A stretch of DNA of 64,000 nucleotides from Weeksella virosa DSM 16922 (GCF_000189415.1 NC_015144.1:62001-126000), one strand, 5' to 3'. Positions 1 through 8,718 are shown, counted from the first letter of the stretch. Numbers and translations are program-made. The notes: generated from the letters alone by a model not told the origin.

Positions 1-1555
1 CCATCATTTTGTCTGAAAAATTCTTTTTGGTAATCGGCTTTTTAGACAAACACAAAGCACTCATCATCGGGATATAGGTAAAGGACAAAATCAATGCTCC
101 CAAAATGGCAAAACTTACAGTCTGTGCCATTGGCGTAAACATTTTACCCTCTATACCCACCAAAGTAAGGATAGGGATATAGACAATGAGGATGATAACT
201 TCGCCAAATGCGGCACTCGTACGAATTTTCCGTGCAGATTCATATACCTCTTCATCCATTTCTGCCTGCGTAAGTCTTTGTGTGGATTTCCGCAAGCCCA
301 AATGATGCATTGTCGCTTCAACAACAATCAGGGAACCATCTATTACCAATCCGAAATCAATAGCCCCCATACTCATCAGGTTGGCACTTACACCAAACAG
401 CCGCATCATTCCCAACGCAAAAAGCATAGATAGCGGTATGGCTGAGGCTACAATCAGTCCTGCTCTGAAATTCCCCAGGAATAGAATTAATACAAAAATA
501 ACAATCAGTGCGCCCTCAATGAGGTTCTTTTGAACCGTACTTATCGCTCTATCAACCAAATCCATTCTGTCTAAAAATGGTTCTATGACCACGTCTTCGG
601 GTAGAGATTGTTGGATAACCGGTATTTTTTCTTTGATACTTTTTACAACTTCAGAGGTGTTTTCTCCCTTCAACATCATTACAATCCCACCCACAGCATC
701 TACTTCGCCATTATAGGTCAATGCTCCGTACCGGGTTGCGTGACCAAATTGTACTTCTGCCACATCTTTGATAAATACCGGAACGCTACCTGTATTTTTA
801 ACGACGATATTTCCTACATCTTCCAATGAAGTAACCAGACCAATCCCGCGAATAAAGTAAGCATTGGGCTTCTTATCGATATATGCACCTCCGGTATTTT
901 GGTTGTTGTTTTCGAGGGCGGTAAAAATATCGGAAATACTAACGTCCATTGCCTTGATGCGGTTTGGGTCGATAGAAACTTCGTACTGTTTAAGCAAACC
1001 ACCGAAACTATTGACTTCTGCAATTCCCGGAGTACCGTAAAGTTGTCTGGCAACAATCCAGTCCTGCATTGTCCGCAAATCCATTGCGGAATATTTGTCT
1101 TCACTGCCTTCTTTGGGATGAAGAATATATTGGTACACTTCGCCAAGACCTGTACTGACAGGAGCAAGTTCAGGTGTTCCAATCCCGTCAGGTATCTGGT
1201 CTTGTGCTTCTTTCAGCTGTTGGCTTACTAACTGTCGTGCAAAATAAATATCGACATTATCTTGAAAGACAACGGTTACAACAGATAATCCAAATCTTGA
1301 AACACTTCTTATCTCTTCTACTTTTGGAAGATTAACGATACTTTGCTCTACGGGAAATGTTACTAATTGTTCTACTTCTTGTCCTGCCAATGTAGGCGAC
1401 AGGGTAATAATCTGAACCTGATTATTGGTAATATCAGGCTGGGCATCAATAGGGATTTTGGTGGCACTCCATACCCCCCAAATGATAAGTAACAAGGTCA
1501 TCAATCCTATGATGAACTTATTCTTTATGGAGAATTTTATAATATTATCTAACAC
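1..1555 (-). CDS. cusA: CusA/CzcA-family heavy-metal efflux RND pump, N-terminal part
   Basis: Inner-membrane proton-driven RND transporter that exports metal ions (Cu/Ag or Co/Zn/Cd type) together with a periplasmic adaptor and outer-membrane channel. The frame is open from a GTG start (1555-1553; MLDNIIKFSIKNKF) to the window edge, giving 518 codons of a protein normally about 1,030-1,450 residues long, so the 3' end lies outside the window. The first transmembrane helix, the porter domain (GTPELAPVSTGLGEVYQY) and the first helices of the membrane domain ending in FTYIPMMSALCLSKKP are typical of the HME-RND family. The metal specificity cannot be told from this part. It follows the small His/Cys-rich gene at 1685-2023 on the same strand and is probably cargo of the mobile element. 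Confidence 0.9.
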   Translation of the reverse strand, partial: MLDNIIKFSIKNKFIIGLMTLLLIIWGVWSATKIPIDAQPDITNNQVQIITLSPTLAGQEVEQLVTFPVEQSIVNLPKVEEIRSVSRFGLSVVTVVFQDNVDIYFARQLVSQQLKEAQDQIPDGIGTPELAPVSTGLGEVYQYILHPKEGSEDKYSAMDLRTMQDWIVARQLYGTPGIAEVNSFGGLLKQYEVSIDPNRIKAMDVSISDIFTALENNNQNTGGAYIDKKPNAYFIRGIGLVTSLEDVGNIVVKNTGSVPVFIKDVAEVQFGHATRYGALTYNGEVDAVGGIVMMLKGENTSEVVKSIKEKIPVIQQSLPEDVVIEPFLDRMDLVDRAISTVQKNLIEGALIVIFVLILFLGNFRAGLIVASAIPLSMLFALGMMRLFGVSANLMSMGAIDFGLVIDGSLIVVEATMHHLGLRKSTQRLTQAEMDEEVYESARKIRTSAAFGEVIILIVYIPILTLVGIEGKMFTPMAQTVSFAILGALILSFTYIPMMSALCLSKKPITKKNFSDKMM

Positions 1556-1606
1556 TTTTTGTTGCGATTAATGATGAATTAATAATGATAAAATCATAAT
1601 GATTGT

Positions 1607-1636
1607 GTTTTTAGGCAATATAAATAGCCTAAAAAC
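1607..1636. repeat. 10-bp perfect inverted repeat between the metal-efflux genes
   Basis: GTTTTTAGGC (1607-1616) and GCCTAAAAAC (1627-1636) form a perfect hairpin with a 10-nt AT-rich loop. It lies between the stop of the His/Cys-rich gene and the GTG start of cusA, read on the minus strand. A clear U-run is missing, so it may be a weak terminator, a processing site or a regulator site rather than a full terminator. Confidence 0.5.
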
Positions 1637-1684
1637 CGAGCTAACGCTGTTTGCGTTAAGCTGTAATCACTAAAACATTAAAAA

Positions 1685-2023
1685 TTAAGCATTAACCTTT
1701 GGCGGTTGCCAAATTTTCCCGAAGTAGCAGGGGATAAAGATAGATTTGTAATATATTTCAGGCTTAGACAGTTCAAAAGTCTTCGCCTTAACTAAGTTAT
1801 ATACATTCCATTGAAGCACTATGCCCGACACCATTCCACAACAACCGCATAAACAAAATGGACTGCACATATCAGTTGTTTCCTGATGGTCGTGGCTTCC
1901 TTGATGGGTTAATTCTTCCGAATGGTTATGGTTTTGAAAGTTGTCCTTTTCATACATATCGGTACACGGCATTAAAAATACCGTCATCATATAAATTGCC
2001 AATATGGAGTAAAAGACTTTCAT
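1685..2023 (-). CDS. Small His/Cys-rich exported protein (DUF6660-like) of a metal-efflux locus
   Basis: About 112 residues from the ATG at 2023 (MKVFYSILAIYMM). The frame runs 15 codons further upstream, but those residues look non-native. A hydrophobic N-terminus is followed by a low-complexity stretch rich in His, Asp and Glu (NHNHSEELTHQGSHDHQE) and then a Cys cluster (CSPFCLCGCC), which look like metal ligands. Small proteins of this kind commonly sit directly upstream of CusA/CzcA genes in Bacteroidota, as here. A role as periplasmic metal binder or sensor is inferred; the exact function is not known. Confidence 0.7.
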   Translation of the reverse strand: MKVFYSILAIYMMTVFLMPCTDMYEKDNFQNHNHSEELTHQGSHDHQETTDMCSPFCLCGCCGMVSGIVLQWNVYNLVKAKTFELSKPEIYYKSIFIPCYFGKIWQPPKVNA

Positions 2024-2071
2024 ATTCTTTTGCAAAGTTAGTAAAAAAGTAATGCAATGGCATTGCATTGT

Positions 2072-3331
2072 TTATTGCAATCGTCTCTTTTTCTTCTTCA
2101 TCCGTTTAGCAAATGTTTCTTCTTTATAATCCACGCCTTGTGCATCAGGTAAAAGGCTGAATAATCCTATATCGAAATTCTGAGAATGTTCCTGTGGGAT
2201 AAACTCAAAAAGGTCTTTCGTTGGTTGGTTGTCTATTGTATTCGTTTTGGAAAGAGGGTTATCCTGTGTTTTCAGTTCGGGTTTGTTGCCGTTGTTCCAC
2301 CAATCGTTAAAAACATTTGCAGACAGGTTTCTGTCTAACTGTGAACCATTCCATACACTACGGCTCTCGTGGTCAATGAAAGTTACTCCGTAAATCCGTC
2401 CGTTGTCGTTTCTGCGAACAATCGTATTAATACCGTGTTCGGTCAATTGTTTTCTAAATTCTATTTCGTTGCTTGTCGTGTGCATAGCCAATTCAACAGT
2501 ATTCTTTAAAACTGACCTTACAGGATTGGTTTTCATTTTCTCTTTTGACTGTTCAAAATGCTTTTGTAGTTGTGCAACTCCTGCGTCTTTTCCGAAAAGC
2601 GATGCCTTAAACGGATTGCTTGCCTTGTTTCCGTTTTCGTCCACTGCCACATAGACCAATCCGTTTACCGGCTGACCGTTCCGCTCGCCTTTGACTTCTT
2701 CCGCTGTGATGTTGAACAGCGACAATAAAGCATTATAGCTTCCCATAGTCGGAAAGCTGTAATACTTCGGCAAATGCCGTACTACCGAAGCAATCTGACT
2801 TTTGATGTCGCCTTTGTGGTAATCCACAGGTTTGAAAACTTTGTTGGCTTGTTTCTGCTCCTGCTCGGTTGCTTTGTGCAGGTTGTATTTCGTTTCAAAA
2901 TCCCGACAGATTGCCATTGAACGTGGGTGGTCGTAATCATCGGGGATTTTCTTACCGTCAATGCCTACACAGGTCGAAACGATATGGATATGCATTCGGT
3001 CAATGTCCGTATGTTTGAAAACAATATAAGGCTGATTTCCGTAGCCCATACGTTCCATATATTCCTGTGCCATTTCCGTAAACTGCTCATCGCTTACCTC
3101 GTCTTTCGGGTCTGGGTTCAATGAAATATGCCGTACCGTTTTTTCTGTTTTGATGTTTGCAGACAAATACGGCTCAAAACATTTATTGAAATACGCTACG
3201 GAATACCTGCCGTCCATTGTGTCGGGTATTTTGTTCAGCAACAAAACCGCTCCGTTTTCCCTGTCCACTTTCTGCTGATTGTACAAAATCGCTCCGTACA
3301 TATTGCTTCCCTTTCCGATTTTTGCAATCAT
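2072..3331 (-). CDS. mobB: MobB relaxase of a CTnDOT-type element
   Basis: Relaxase/mobilisation nuclease of about 419 residues that would nick oriT and lead the DNA strand in conjugative transfer. The N-terminal third carries the relaxase signature: the His-rich metal motif HTDIDRMHIHIVSTCV and an upstream RHISLNPDP segment. The C-terminus is basic (KRMKKKKRRLQ). I chose the ATG at 3331 (MIAKIGKGSNMYG), because it follows an AAAGAG ribosome-binding site that overlaps the end of mobA; the frame itself opens further upstream. It lies directly after mobA. The usual third gene, mobC/TraG coupling protein, is absent; the metal-efflux genes follow instead. Confidence 0.88.
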   Translation of the reverse strand: MIAKIGKGSNMYGAILYNQQKVDRENGAVLLLNKIPDTMDGRYSVAYFNKCFEPYLSANIKTEKTVRHISLNPDPKDEVSDEQFTEMAQEYMERMGYGNQPYIVFKHTDIDRMHIHIVSTCVGIDGKKIPDDYDHPRSMAICRDFETKYNLHKATEQEQKQANKVFKPVDYHKGDIKSQIASVVRHLPKYYSFPTMGSYNALLSLFNITAEEVKGERNGQPVNGLVYVAVDENGNKASNPFKASLFGKDAGVAQLQKHFEQSKEKMKTNPVRSVLKNTVELAMHTTSNEIEFRKQLTEHGINTIVRRNDNGRIYGVTFIDHESRSVWNGSQLDRNLSANVFNDWWNNGNKPELKTQDNPLSKTNTIDNQPTKDLFEFIPQEHSQNFDIGLFSLLPDAQGVDYKEETFAKRMKKKKRRLQ

Positions 3332-3335
3332 AATT

Positions 3336-3770
3336 TTACTCTTTATGTAGATATTGCTTTTCAAATCTGTCGGTAAGAATTAAAACCTTTAGCAACAGTT
3401 CTTTCATTTTTGCGGTCTGTTTTTCCAATTTATAGAGATATGCAGATGCTTTTTTCTCCGAAAAATTGGCGTTCAATAGCCTTACAATCTGATTGTAATT
3501 GGTTGCTATTCCTCGAAACTGACTGAAAAATTTGGTCAGTCCTGCGTGGTATTCTACCGCATTCATATCAATTTTTACGGTCTTTACGGTCTTTTGAAAG
3601 ATGCAAGCCGTAATGAAATGTGCCTTTACACTTATCCCCGATTGGTCAAAGAGGGCAAGGAACTTGGCGTTTTCCTCTGCATTCAGGTTAATAGAATACC
3701 GATGTACGGCAGGGTCATTCTTCGGTTTTCTCCCTGTTTTCCTAATTTGTTTACTGTTCTTTTCTTCCAT
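3336..3770 (-). CDS. mobA: MobA, relaxosome accessory protein
   Basis: About 144 residues from the ATG at 3770 (MEEKNSKQIRKTGRKP); the upstream in-frame stretch is not convincing. The protein has a basic N-terminus, a ribbon-helix-helix-like segment (HRYSINLNAEENAKFLALF) and a helical C-terminus (NYNQIVRLLNANFSEKK), as in MobA/MobC-type oriT-binding proteins. These help the relaxase to open oriT. It is immediately upstream of mobB with only a few bases between stop and start, so the two are one operon. The oriT is expected upstream, in 3771-4317. Confidence 0.82.
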   Translation of the reverse strand: MEEKNSKQIRKTGRKPKNDPAVHRYSINLNAEENAKFLALFDQSGISVKAHFITACIFQKTVKTVKIDMNAVEYHAGLTKFFSQFRGIATNYNQIVRLLNANFSEKKASAYLYKLEKQTAKMKELLLKVLILTDRFEKQYLHKE

Positions 3771-4317
3771 AATAAATCCATTTCTAATGTTAAACAAAAC
3801 TGCGACTTCGGAGCGGTTTTCAGCTCCCTGCAAGGGCAAGTGCTTTTGAGTGCCGAAATTCATTTCGAGTACCTCAAAAGATAACTTGCTCTGAACAGGA
3901 GTTCAGAAAAATCCGTTTTGCAAACGGATTGGAGTTAGCCGAAAAAATCAACTGCCCCGATTACAAAGTTCGATAAGACTATTTGAAAAACAACGACTTA
4001 CGATTACGCCAAATAAAGCCTTTGAACGCCAAATACTGCCACCCTTATGGGGGCAGGAATTGCTTTTATTTCCTTTGTAACTAATTAACTGGCTGATTGG
4101 TTATATCCTTAATTAAGTAAATGAATGGCAAAAAAATCGACAGCAAATCTGCGTGATTGAATGCGGACTAATTGCTATTTTTTGAGTTAATGAACTAGCC
4201 AGTTAAGTGTATGCAGGTACATAGGTAAATAGTTGGCTACATAGATACAACAGTATATAGAACTAACTATTCAGCTAACCAGATAGCTAATTGGATATAA
4301 TATTAAAAATAAGAGAT
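3771..4317. other. Non-coding region upstream of mobA, candidate oriT
   Basis: No credible gene is seen in these ~550 bases between the divergent mobA and DUF3408 genes. There is a 9-bp perfect inverted repeat with a 3-nt loop at 3910-3930 (AATCCGTTT/AAACGGATT) and a GC-rich hairpin at about 4036-4056. Related elements have oriT next to mobA and a ParA gene in this gap; ParA is missing here. Many short AT-rich words with GCTA/TAGC and GTTAAC-like content fill 4080-4290. The oriT call is inferred from position only. Confidence 0.35.
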
Positions 4318-4818
4318 ATGATACACGAAGAAAACAAAAATCATCAACCCGAAAAAGAAGATTTCTCTATTGAAAATTTCCTAACTGATGAAAAGAAACA
4401 ACCTTTGATGAAACAACAAGGAATAACACATCGGGAAGATTTTGCAAAACCCGAAGTTGACGAGGAAGCTATTATGCGTGTAATGGCAGGAGAAGAACCC
4501 GAGGAAATAGCAACAGAAACGGAACATTCAAAGCCATTGGTCAACAATTCTAAAAAAGGCACTTCTAAAACCAAAAAACTGACCAAAGAGGATTACTGCG
4601 GACAGTTCTTTAAAATTCCGAACAGTACTGCAAGTAGGGGTAAATCAGTCTATGTACGGCAGGAACACCACGAAACATTTAACAGGCTTACTAACATTAT
4701 ATGAATTGACAAACTGACGATTTATGCGTATCTGGACAACATTATCGAGTACCACTTTCAGGAGTTCGGAGAACTGATTAAGGAAATCTATAACGATAAG
4801 CACAAGCCATTGTTTTGA
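4318..4818 (+). pseudogene. DUF3408 (TraB-like) conjugation protein with in-frame stop
   Basis: The frame from ATG 4318 encodes an acidic N-terminus and a DUF3408-type core (LTKEDYCGQFFKIPN...VYVRQEHHETFNRLTNII), then a TGA at 4702-4704. The same frame goes on without a break as IDKLTIYAYLDNIIEYHFQ and ends at TGA 4816-4818 (DKHKPLF). That second part is the usual C-terminal helix of DUF3408 proteins, so one base change (GGA to TGA is the simplest) has probably cut the protein by about 38 residues. A TTG at 4291 is a possible alternative start. The normal neighbours ParA (upstream) and tra genes (downstream) are absent, which fits decay of the transfer region. Confidence 0.75.
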
Positions 4819-5323
4819 TAACTGCCCATTGATAAGGATGCGTAATTCCCTCTCAAAAATTATTTTCAAAACAAAAAAACAGAAAAAAAAGAAAGCCATT
4901 TTAACAAGGCGGACAGGGGAAAAACCAAAAGGAAACGGAATAAGTCCCGAAGGGTGGCAGGGCAATCACACAACAACTCTGCGAAGCCACCTTTTGCCCT
5001 GCCATTATGCCGTAAGCTTTTGGTTGGGTGGTGCGGTGGCTGTCCGCTTTATCTTTGCGACCTTTTTATTCTTTTTTAATCCATTCCAATCAAAGAAAGG
5101 GTACAAAAAACACGTAAGGGGTAAGGATAGGATGTTTTTGGTATGCTTTCCTTTATCCGTAGAAAACTCTTTAAATCCGTGAGGGCTTTGCGAGGAAAAG
5201 TTAAAGTGTTTTAAGGATTACTTTCCATTCCTATTGTGCCAATATAAGCCAAATACTGCCACAAAAAGCCAAATGAAAATAATACATTCTCTTGTGTTCT
5301 ATATTGGGAAAAATTTTGAACCT
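4819..5323. other. Non-coding stretch downstream of DUF3408
   Basis: No convincing gene. An open frame at 4829-5182 has biased, low-quality composition (runs of K, then F) and no family resemblance. The part around 4940-5060 is relatively GC-rich and may hold a structured RNA or old coding remnant. A 15-bp word (GCCAAATACTGCCAC, 5248-5262) also occurs at 4028-4042. Confidence 0.5.
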
Positions 5324-5704
5324 ATGGCACAAAAAGTAAATACCAACAAAGAGCGTAAACAAAACGAGCTATCCGAGAAAAAAAAGAATGCTCCTTTTAT
5401 GCAGGTCGATAAGCATAGCGACCCGATTTCCAATTTTATTACCAACTTTAAACGTCAATTCAAAGATACAAAGGGTTTAGGTCTGGGCAGGTTGTTCGGT
5501 GGCAAGCGTGTTGAACAACAAAAACAGACTACCGAACCTGAAAGCGTAATAGGTGCAACAAAAACGGTTATGCGTTCGGATTTCAAAAACGATGGAAAAA
5601 GTCAGACTGTACAAACCAACAAAAAACCAGCTTTGAGAATGGACAATACAATCAAATCACAACAAACTCATCCGAAAAATAATAAACCAAAATTGGGAAT
5701 GTAA
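5324..5704 (+). CDS. Hypothetical basic protein of the mobile element
   Basis: About 126 residues from ATG 5324 (MAQKVNTNKERKQNEL), lying rich, polar and without hydrophobic segments; pI is clearly basic. The frame opens at 5234, but the first 30 residues look non-native. No domain is recognised. A middle segment (DPISNFITNFKRQFKDTKG) may form a helix. It lies between the broken DUF3408 gene and the two HTH genes, all on the plus strand, so a DNA-associated role in the element is possible but not shown. Confidence 0.5.
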   Translation: MAQKVNTNKERKQNELSEKKKNAPFMQVDKHSDPISNFITNFKRQFKDTKGLGLGRLFGGKRVEQQKQTTEPESVIGATKTVMRSDFKNDGKSQTVQTNKKPALRMDNTIKSQQTHPKNNKPKLGM

Positions 5705-5803
5705 TACCGTATTTGGCAACTGTACGCCAAACGCTACCTCTGACTGCAACATTGAGAAATCTTATATGAATTGCTTTTATTTTCGAGGTATAAATGACAT
5801 GAT

Positions 5804-6100
5804 ATGGAAATAACGGTTTTGGACATTCAGATTTTAAAGGCATTGCATAGGGAAGTAAAGGAAGTTTCCAATTTGATAGCGGAAATGACTGCACCCTACA
5901 AAGCACTGCAACAGGCAACAAAATGGCTCGACCAACAGGAAGCCTGCCAACTGCTCAACATCAGTAAACGAACTTTGCAGACGTACAGGGCAAAAGGTAT
6001 TCTTGGGGCAACGCAAATCAATCGGAAAACATATTTCAGATTATCCGAAGTGGAATTACTGCTGCAGGGAGAGCGACCATTAAAAAAGCAAAAGAAATGA
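5804..6100 (+). CDS. Helix-turn-helix (HTH_17/excisionase-like) protein 1
   Basis: 98 residues. An N-terminal helix is followed by a MerR/excisionase-type winged HTH: KWLDQQEACQLLNISKRTL, QTYRAKGILGATQINRKTYF. Such small proteins control excision or transfer genes in CTnDOT-type elements. Its stop overlaps the start of the next HTH gene (ATGA at 6097-6100), so the two are translationally coupled. They lie close to the integrase, which is where the excision genes of related elements sit. Confidence 0.8.
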   Translation: MEITVLDIQILKALHREVKEVSNLIAEMTAPYKALQQATKWLDQQEACQLLNISKRTLQTYRAKGILGATQINRKTYFRLSEVELLLQGERPLKKQKK

Positions 6101-6378
6101 AACAGATTGGAAATTCAAACGAAGATATGATTGCCTTGCTCGAAGCTGTAGTAGGCATCAAAAATGAACTGCTGTATATCAGGGAATATTTTCATCCACT
6201 CTTAAAAGGAGAAATCTACCTGTCAGGCGAACAGGTTTGCGAGATGTTACATATCAGCAAACGGACATTGCAACAGTACAGGGATGACGGACTGATACCT
6301 TTTATCAAGCTCGAACGAAAAATATTGTTTCGTGAAAGCGATATTATCAAGGTATTGGAAGACAACTATCAGCGTTAA
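6097..6378 (+). CDS. Helix-turn-helix (HTH_17/excisionase-like) protein 2
   Basis: 93 residues, a paralogue in design of the preceding gene: an N-terminal helix (MIALLEAVVGIKNELLYIREY) and then the HTH LSGEQVCEMLHISKRTLQQY with wing residues RDDGLIPFIKLERKILF. It starts inside the stop of the upstream gene. A strong hairpin at 6414-6451 follows. The pair probably acts together as excision or transfer regulators; this is inferred from family and place. Confidence 0.8.
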   Translation: MKQIGNSNEDMIALLEAVVGIKNELLYIREYFHPLLKGEIYLSGEQVCEMLHISKRTLQQYRDDGLIPFIKLERKILFRESDIIKVLEDNYQR

Positions 6379-6413
6379 CCAACTATCTGAAACTGTAACC
6401 GGGAGGTCAATTA

Positions 6414-6451
6414 AAGAAACAGCCACTGCTTTAAGCGGCGGGCTGTTTCTT
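6414..6451. terminator. Bidirectional terminator hairpin
   Basis: AAGAAACAGCC (6414-6424) pairs fully with GGCTGTTTCTT (6441-6451) around a 16-nt loop. It sits between the convergent HTH gene (plus) and the GIY-YIG gene (minus, ending at 6454), so it can serve both. Confidence 0.7.
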
Positions 6452-6453
6452 GC

Positions 6454-7245
6454 CTAATACCCTGTAGTTGTGGGTATTTTTTCAAAATAACGAATTGGAT
6501 TTGCCATTCCTCTAATTTTAGGAACTTCTTTATTCATATATATATCAAGAATTTCTTTTGAAGTAACTTCTGAACCTTCAAATCCCCATCTTTTGACACC
6601 TCTATTTTCAATATCTTGAACCCATTTTTCAGGCTTAAATATCGCTCTTATTACACCTTTATATTCAGCTAAAACGAAATCTGAATTTTCTGCTCTGTCT
6701 TTGTCTAATACCCACCAACCTCTGGTTGCTTCATAAATATTTGGTCTGTCATAAATAGGGTTCTCACTTTTCTTTTTTCGTTTATTATCGTATGTTTTGT
6801 TTATATTGATTACTAAAACGTTATGTTTAATATCTTCTTTTTTCAATACTTCACAATTGTAAAGTATTTCACACTCATTAACAGTTTTAATCCCTTGATT
6901 AAATGAATAATGTCCTGCAACTATATTTGAAATTTTCGCAACCTCTATAAAATCCTTAAAAGTTAAAAAATCAATTAAAACAGCTTCAACTATTAGTGCT
7001 TCATTTTCTTCTAATCCGTGTCGCACTATAAAATGTTTTACTTTTAGATCTTCTTGTTTTATGGCTCTTATAATCTCTAATTTTTCAGTTCCGACTGGGT
7101 TGAATATCGCTTCATTAATATGTGAAAAAACACGATTTCCATACCCTTTTCCAACATAGAATATTTTATTATCTCTTGGGTCTATTAAAATATAAACATA
7201 AGATTTTAATTCTTCTTGTGTCTTTTGTGAAAATTGTTCAATCAT
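6454..7245 (-). CDS. GIY-YIG nuclease-fold protein (LEM-3-like)
   Basis: 263 residues from ATG 7245 (MIEQFSQKTQEEL). Residues about 16-110 form a GIY-YIG domain: YVYIL at 16-20, YVGKG at 30-34, Arg38 and a Glu-rich helix further on. The C-terminal half (ARGWWVLD-like segment, KWVQDI) is of unknown fold. The open frame extends 65 codons upstream into the integrase gene but those residues are not native. It is placed between the HTH genes and the integrase, a common spot for added genes. Whether it is a nuclease in defence, in repair or in element maintenance cannot be told. Confidence 0.75.
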   Translation of the reverse strand: MIEQFSQKTQEELKSYVYILIDPRDNKIFYVGKGYGNRVFSHINEAIFNPVGTEKLEIIRAIKQEDLKVKHFIVRHGLEENEALIVEAVLIDFLTFKDFIEVAKISNIVAGHYSFNQGIKTVNECEILYNCEVLKKEDIKHNVLVININKTYDNKRKKKSENPIYDRPNIYEATRGWWVLDKDRAENSDFVLAEYKGVIRAIFKPEKWVQDIENRGVKRWGFEGSEVTSKEILDIYMNKEVPKIRGMANPIRYFEKIPTTTGY

Positions 7246-7277
7246 AATTTGTTGTTTTATTGACTTCAAAAATACAA

Positions 7278-7307
7278 AAAGCCAATGCAAAAAACTGCAT
7301 TGGCTTT
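7278..7307 (-). terminator. Rho-independent terminator of the integrase gene
   Basis: AAAGCCAATGCA (7278-7289) and TGCATTGGCTTT (7296-7307) form a perfect 12-bp stem with a 6-nt loop. On the minus strand it is followed by a T-rich run (TTTTTGTATTTTT). It lies just after the integrase stop. Confidence 0.85.
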
Positions 7308-7327
7308 CTTTAATCGCTTTACAGGTT

Positions 7328-8578
7328 TTAGAATTGAGCCACAAAAAACTGCTCCATACCTTTGAATTTATGTGATACTTTTTGCATATCCTTACCAACT
7401 TTCTCGTTAAGTATCTTGGCATAAATCTGTGTTGTGGCAATGTTTTTATGCCCTAACATTTTGCTCAAACTTTCGAGCGGAACGCCCTCACTCAAAAACA
7501 ATGTGGCAAATGTATGACGTGCCAAATGAAAGGTTACTTTCTTTTCTTTCAGGCAGTCAATAAGTTGTGATATTCTCTTTAGGCTGTCATTACAGATTGT
7601 ATTTGAAGGTACAGGAAATACCTTTCCGTCCTTTGCAAATCCTGCATACTTTTCGATAATCATTTTCGGTATATCCAAAAGCATCACGTTTGACGATGTA
7701 GCCGTTTTCTTTCTGCGTACGATAATCCATTGATTGTCATCAAAGAAATCCTGAATATTACTGTTTCTAAGCCCTTTCATATCCGAATAAGACAATCCTG
7801 TAAAGCAACTGAACACAAACAAATCTTTAACCAATTCGTCTTTCTTTTTCTCGCAGTTGAATGTTACAAGCTGTTCCAACTCGTTCCGTAGCAGATAACC
7901 TCTGTCTTTGTCCTTTTTAGTGTTCTTGTACTCGCTGAACGGATTGAAAGCAAGATGCTTTCTGCTCATTGCTAATCGACAAAGCGTGGTAAAGCCAATC
8001 ATATACAGCCAAATGGTGTTGTGCGCCAAGCTTTGGGCGTCACGCAGGTAGTAATCAAATTCCTGTACAAAATCAGGAGTAAGGTCGTTAAAAGACACAT
8101 CGGAATAACCATATTTTGTAAGTGCAAAATTTCGAAGATGTTTCAAAAGTATTTTGTATTTACTGCGTGTGCCATTTACCCGAAGTCCACTATTAACCTT
8201 TTTCTCATAGTCGGACAGGAACTGTTCATAGAATTTGAAAAAGGTTATTTCTCCACTTTCCATACCGAGAAAGGTGTTTTTAAGTTTAGCACTGTTTACA
8301 GCCCCCTCATTCTTCAGAATTTTGGAATAGCATTCCTCAATACCCGAACGAATTTTGTCAAGTTTCCTGTTTGTGTCTTGTGCTTCTCGGCTTTTACCTA
8401 AAACCCTACCGTACTTCAAATCCCAATTTGTTGCGGAAATATCCAGCTTTGTACTGAATGCAGACTGTTTGCCGTTTACGGTAATTCTGCACATAACCGT
8501 AACTTTTCCGTTTTTCTTTGGAGCGTTCTTTTTAAGATAGAACAATACCTTAAACGTTGATTTTTTTGTCGTTTCCAT
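7328..8578 (-). CDS. Tyrosine recombinase/integrase, IntDOT type
   Basis: 416 residues from ATG 8578; a GTG two codons upstream is a possible alternative start. Domains in order: arm-binding N-terminus (FKVLFYLKKNAPKKNGK), SAM-like core-binding domain (ITFFKFYEQFLSDYEKK) and the catalytic domain. Visible catalytic elements are HLARHTFAT (His and the second Arg), the GHKN box and the nucleophilic Tyr in TTQIYAKI. At the place of the first catalytic Arg the sequence is TGLSYSD, with Ser instead of Arg, as known for IntDOT of CTnDOT. It would integrate and excise the element. The gene points into the element and its 5' end faces the presumed attachment site and the ilv operon. Confidence 0.93.
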   Translation of the reverse strand: METTKKSTFKVLFYLKKNAPKKNGKVTVMCRITVNGKQSAFSTKLDISATNWDLKYGRVLGKSREAQDTNRKLDKIRSGIEECYSKILKNEGAVNSAKLKNTFLGMESGEITFFKFYEQFLSDYEKKVNSGLRVNGTRSKYKILLKHLRNFALTKYGYSDVSFNDLTPDFVQEFDYYLRDAQSLAHNTIWLYMIGFTTLCRLAMSRKHLAFNPFSEYKNTKKDKDRGYLLRNELEQLVTFNCEKKKDELVKDLFVFSCFTGLSYSDMKGLRNSNIQDFFDDNQWIIVRRKKTATSSNVMLLDIPKMIIEKYAGFAKDGKVFPVPSNTICNDSLKRISQLIDCLKEKKVTFHLARHTFATLFLSEGVPLESLSKMLGHKNIATTQIYAKILNEKVGKDMQKVSHKFKGMEQFFVAQF

Positions 8579-8708
8579 ACTCACAATTCTTAATGATAAA
8601 ATTAAACCTATGTGAGCTACTGAACAATATGAAAAACTATGCAGAAAGCTGAAATACAGTATTTTAAAACGATTGTTTCTAATATTTAAAAATAACGTTT
8701 TAGTAACC

Positions 8709-8718
8709 TTACTTTTGC
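8709..8718 (+). other. Candidate attachment-site core (GTAnnTTTGC-like)
   Basis: TTACTTTTGC matches the CTnDOT-family core GTANNTTTGC at 9 of 10 positions and lies about 130 bp upstream of the integrase start. A second match of equal quality, TTATGTTTGC at 8981-8990, coincides with the -7 box of the ilv promoter. Which one, if either, is the true crossover site is open. Confidence 0.35.

Noticed and set aside
4829-5182. 117-codon open frame on the plus strand
   Set aside because: Low-complexity Lys and Phe runs, no family likeness, and it lies over the tail of the broken DUF3408 region; treated as non-coding.
4028-5262. 15-bp word GCCAAATACTGCCAC at 4028-4042 and 5248-5262
   Set aside because: Two copies only, no symmetry and no link to a gene border; may be chance or an old duplication.
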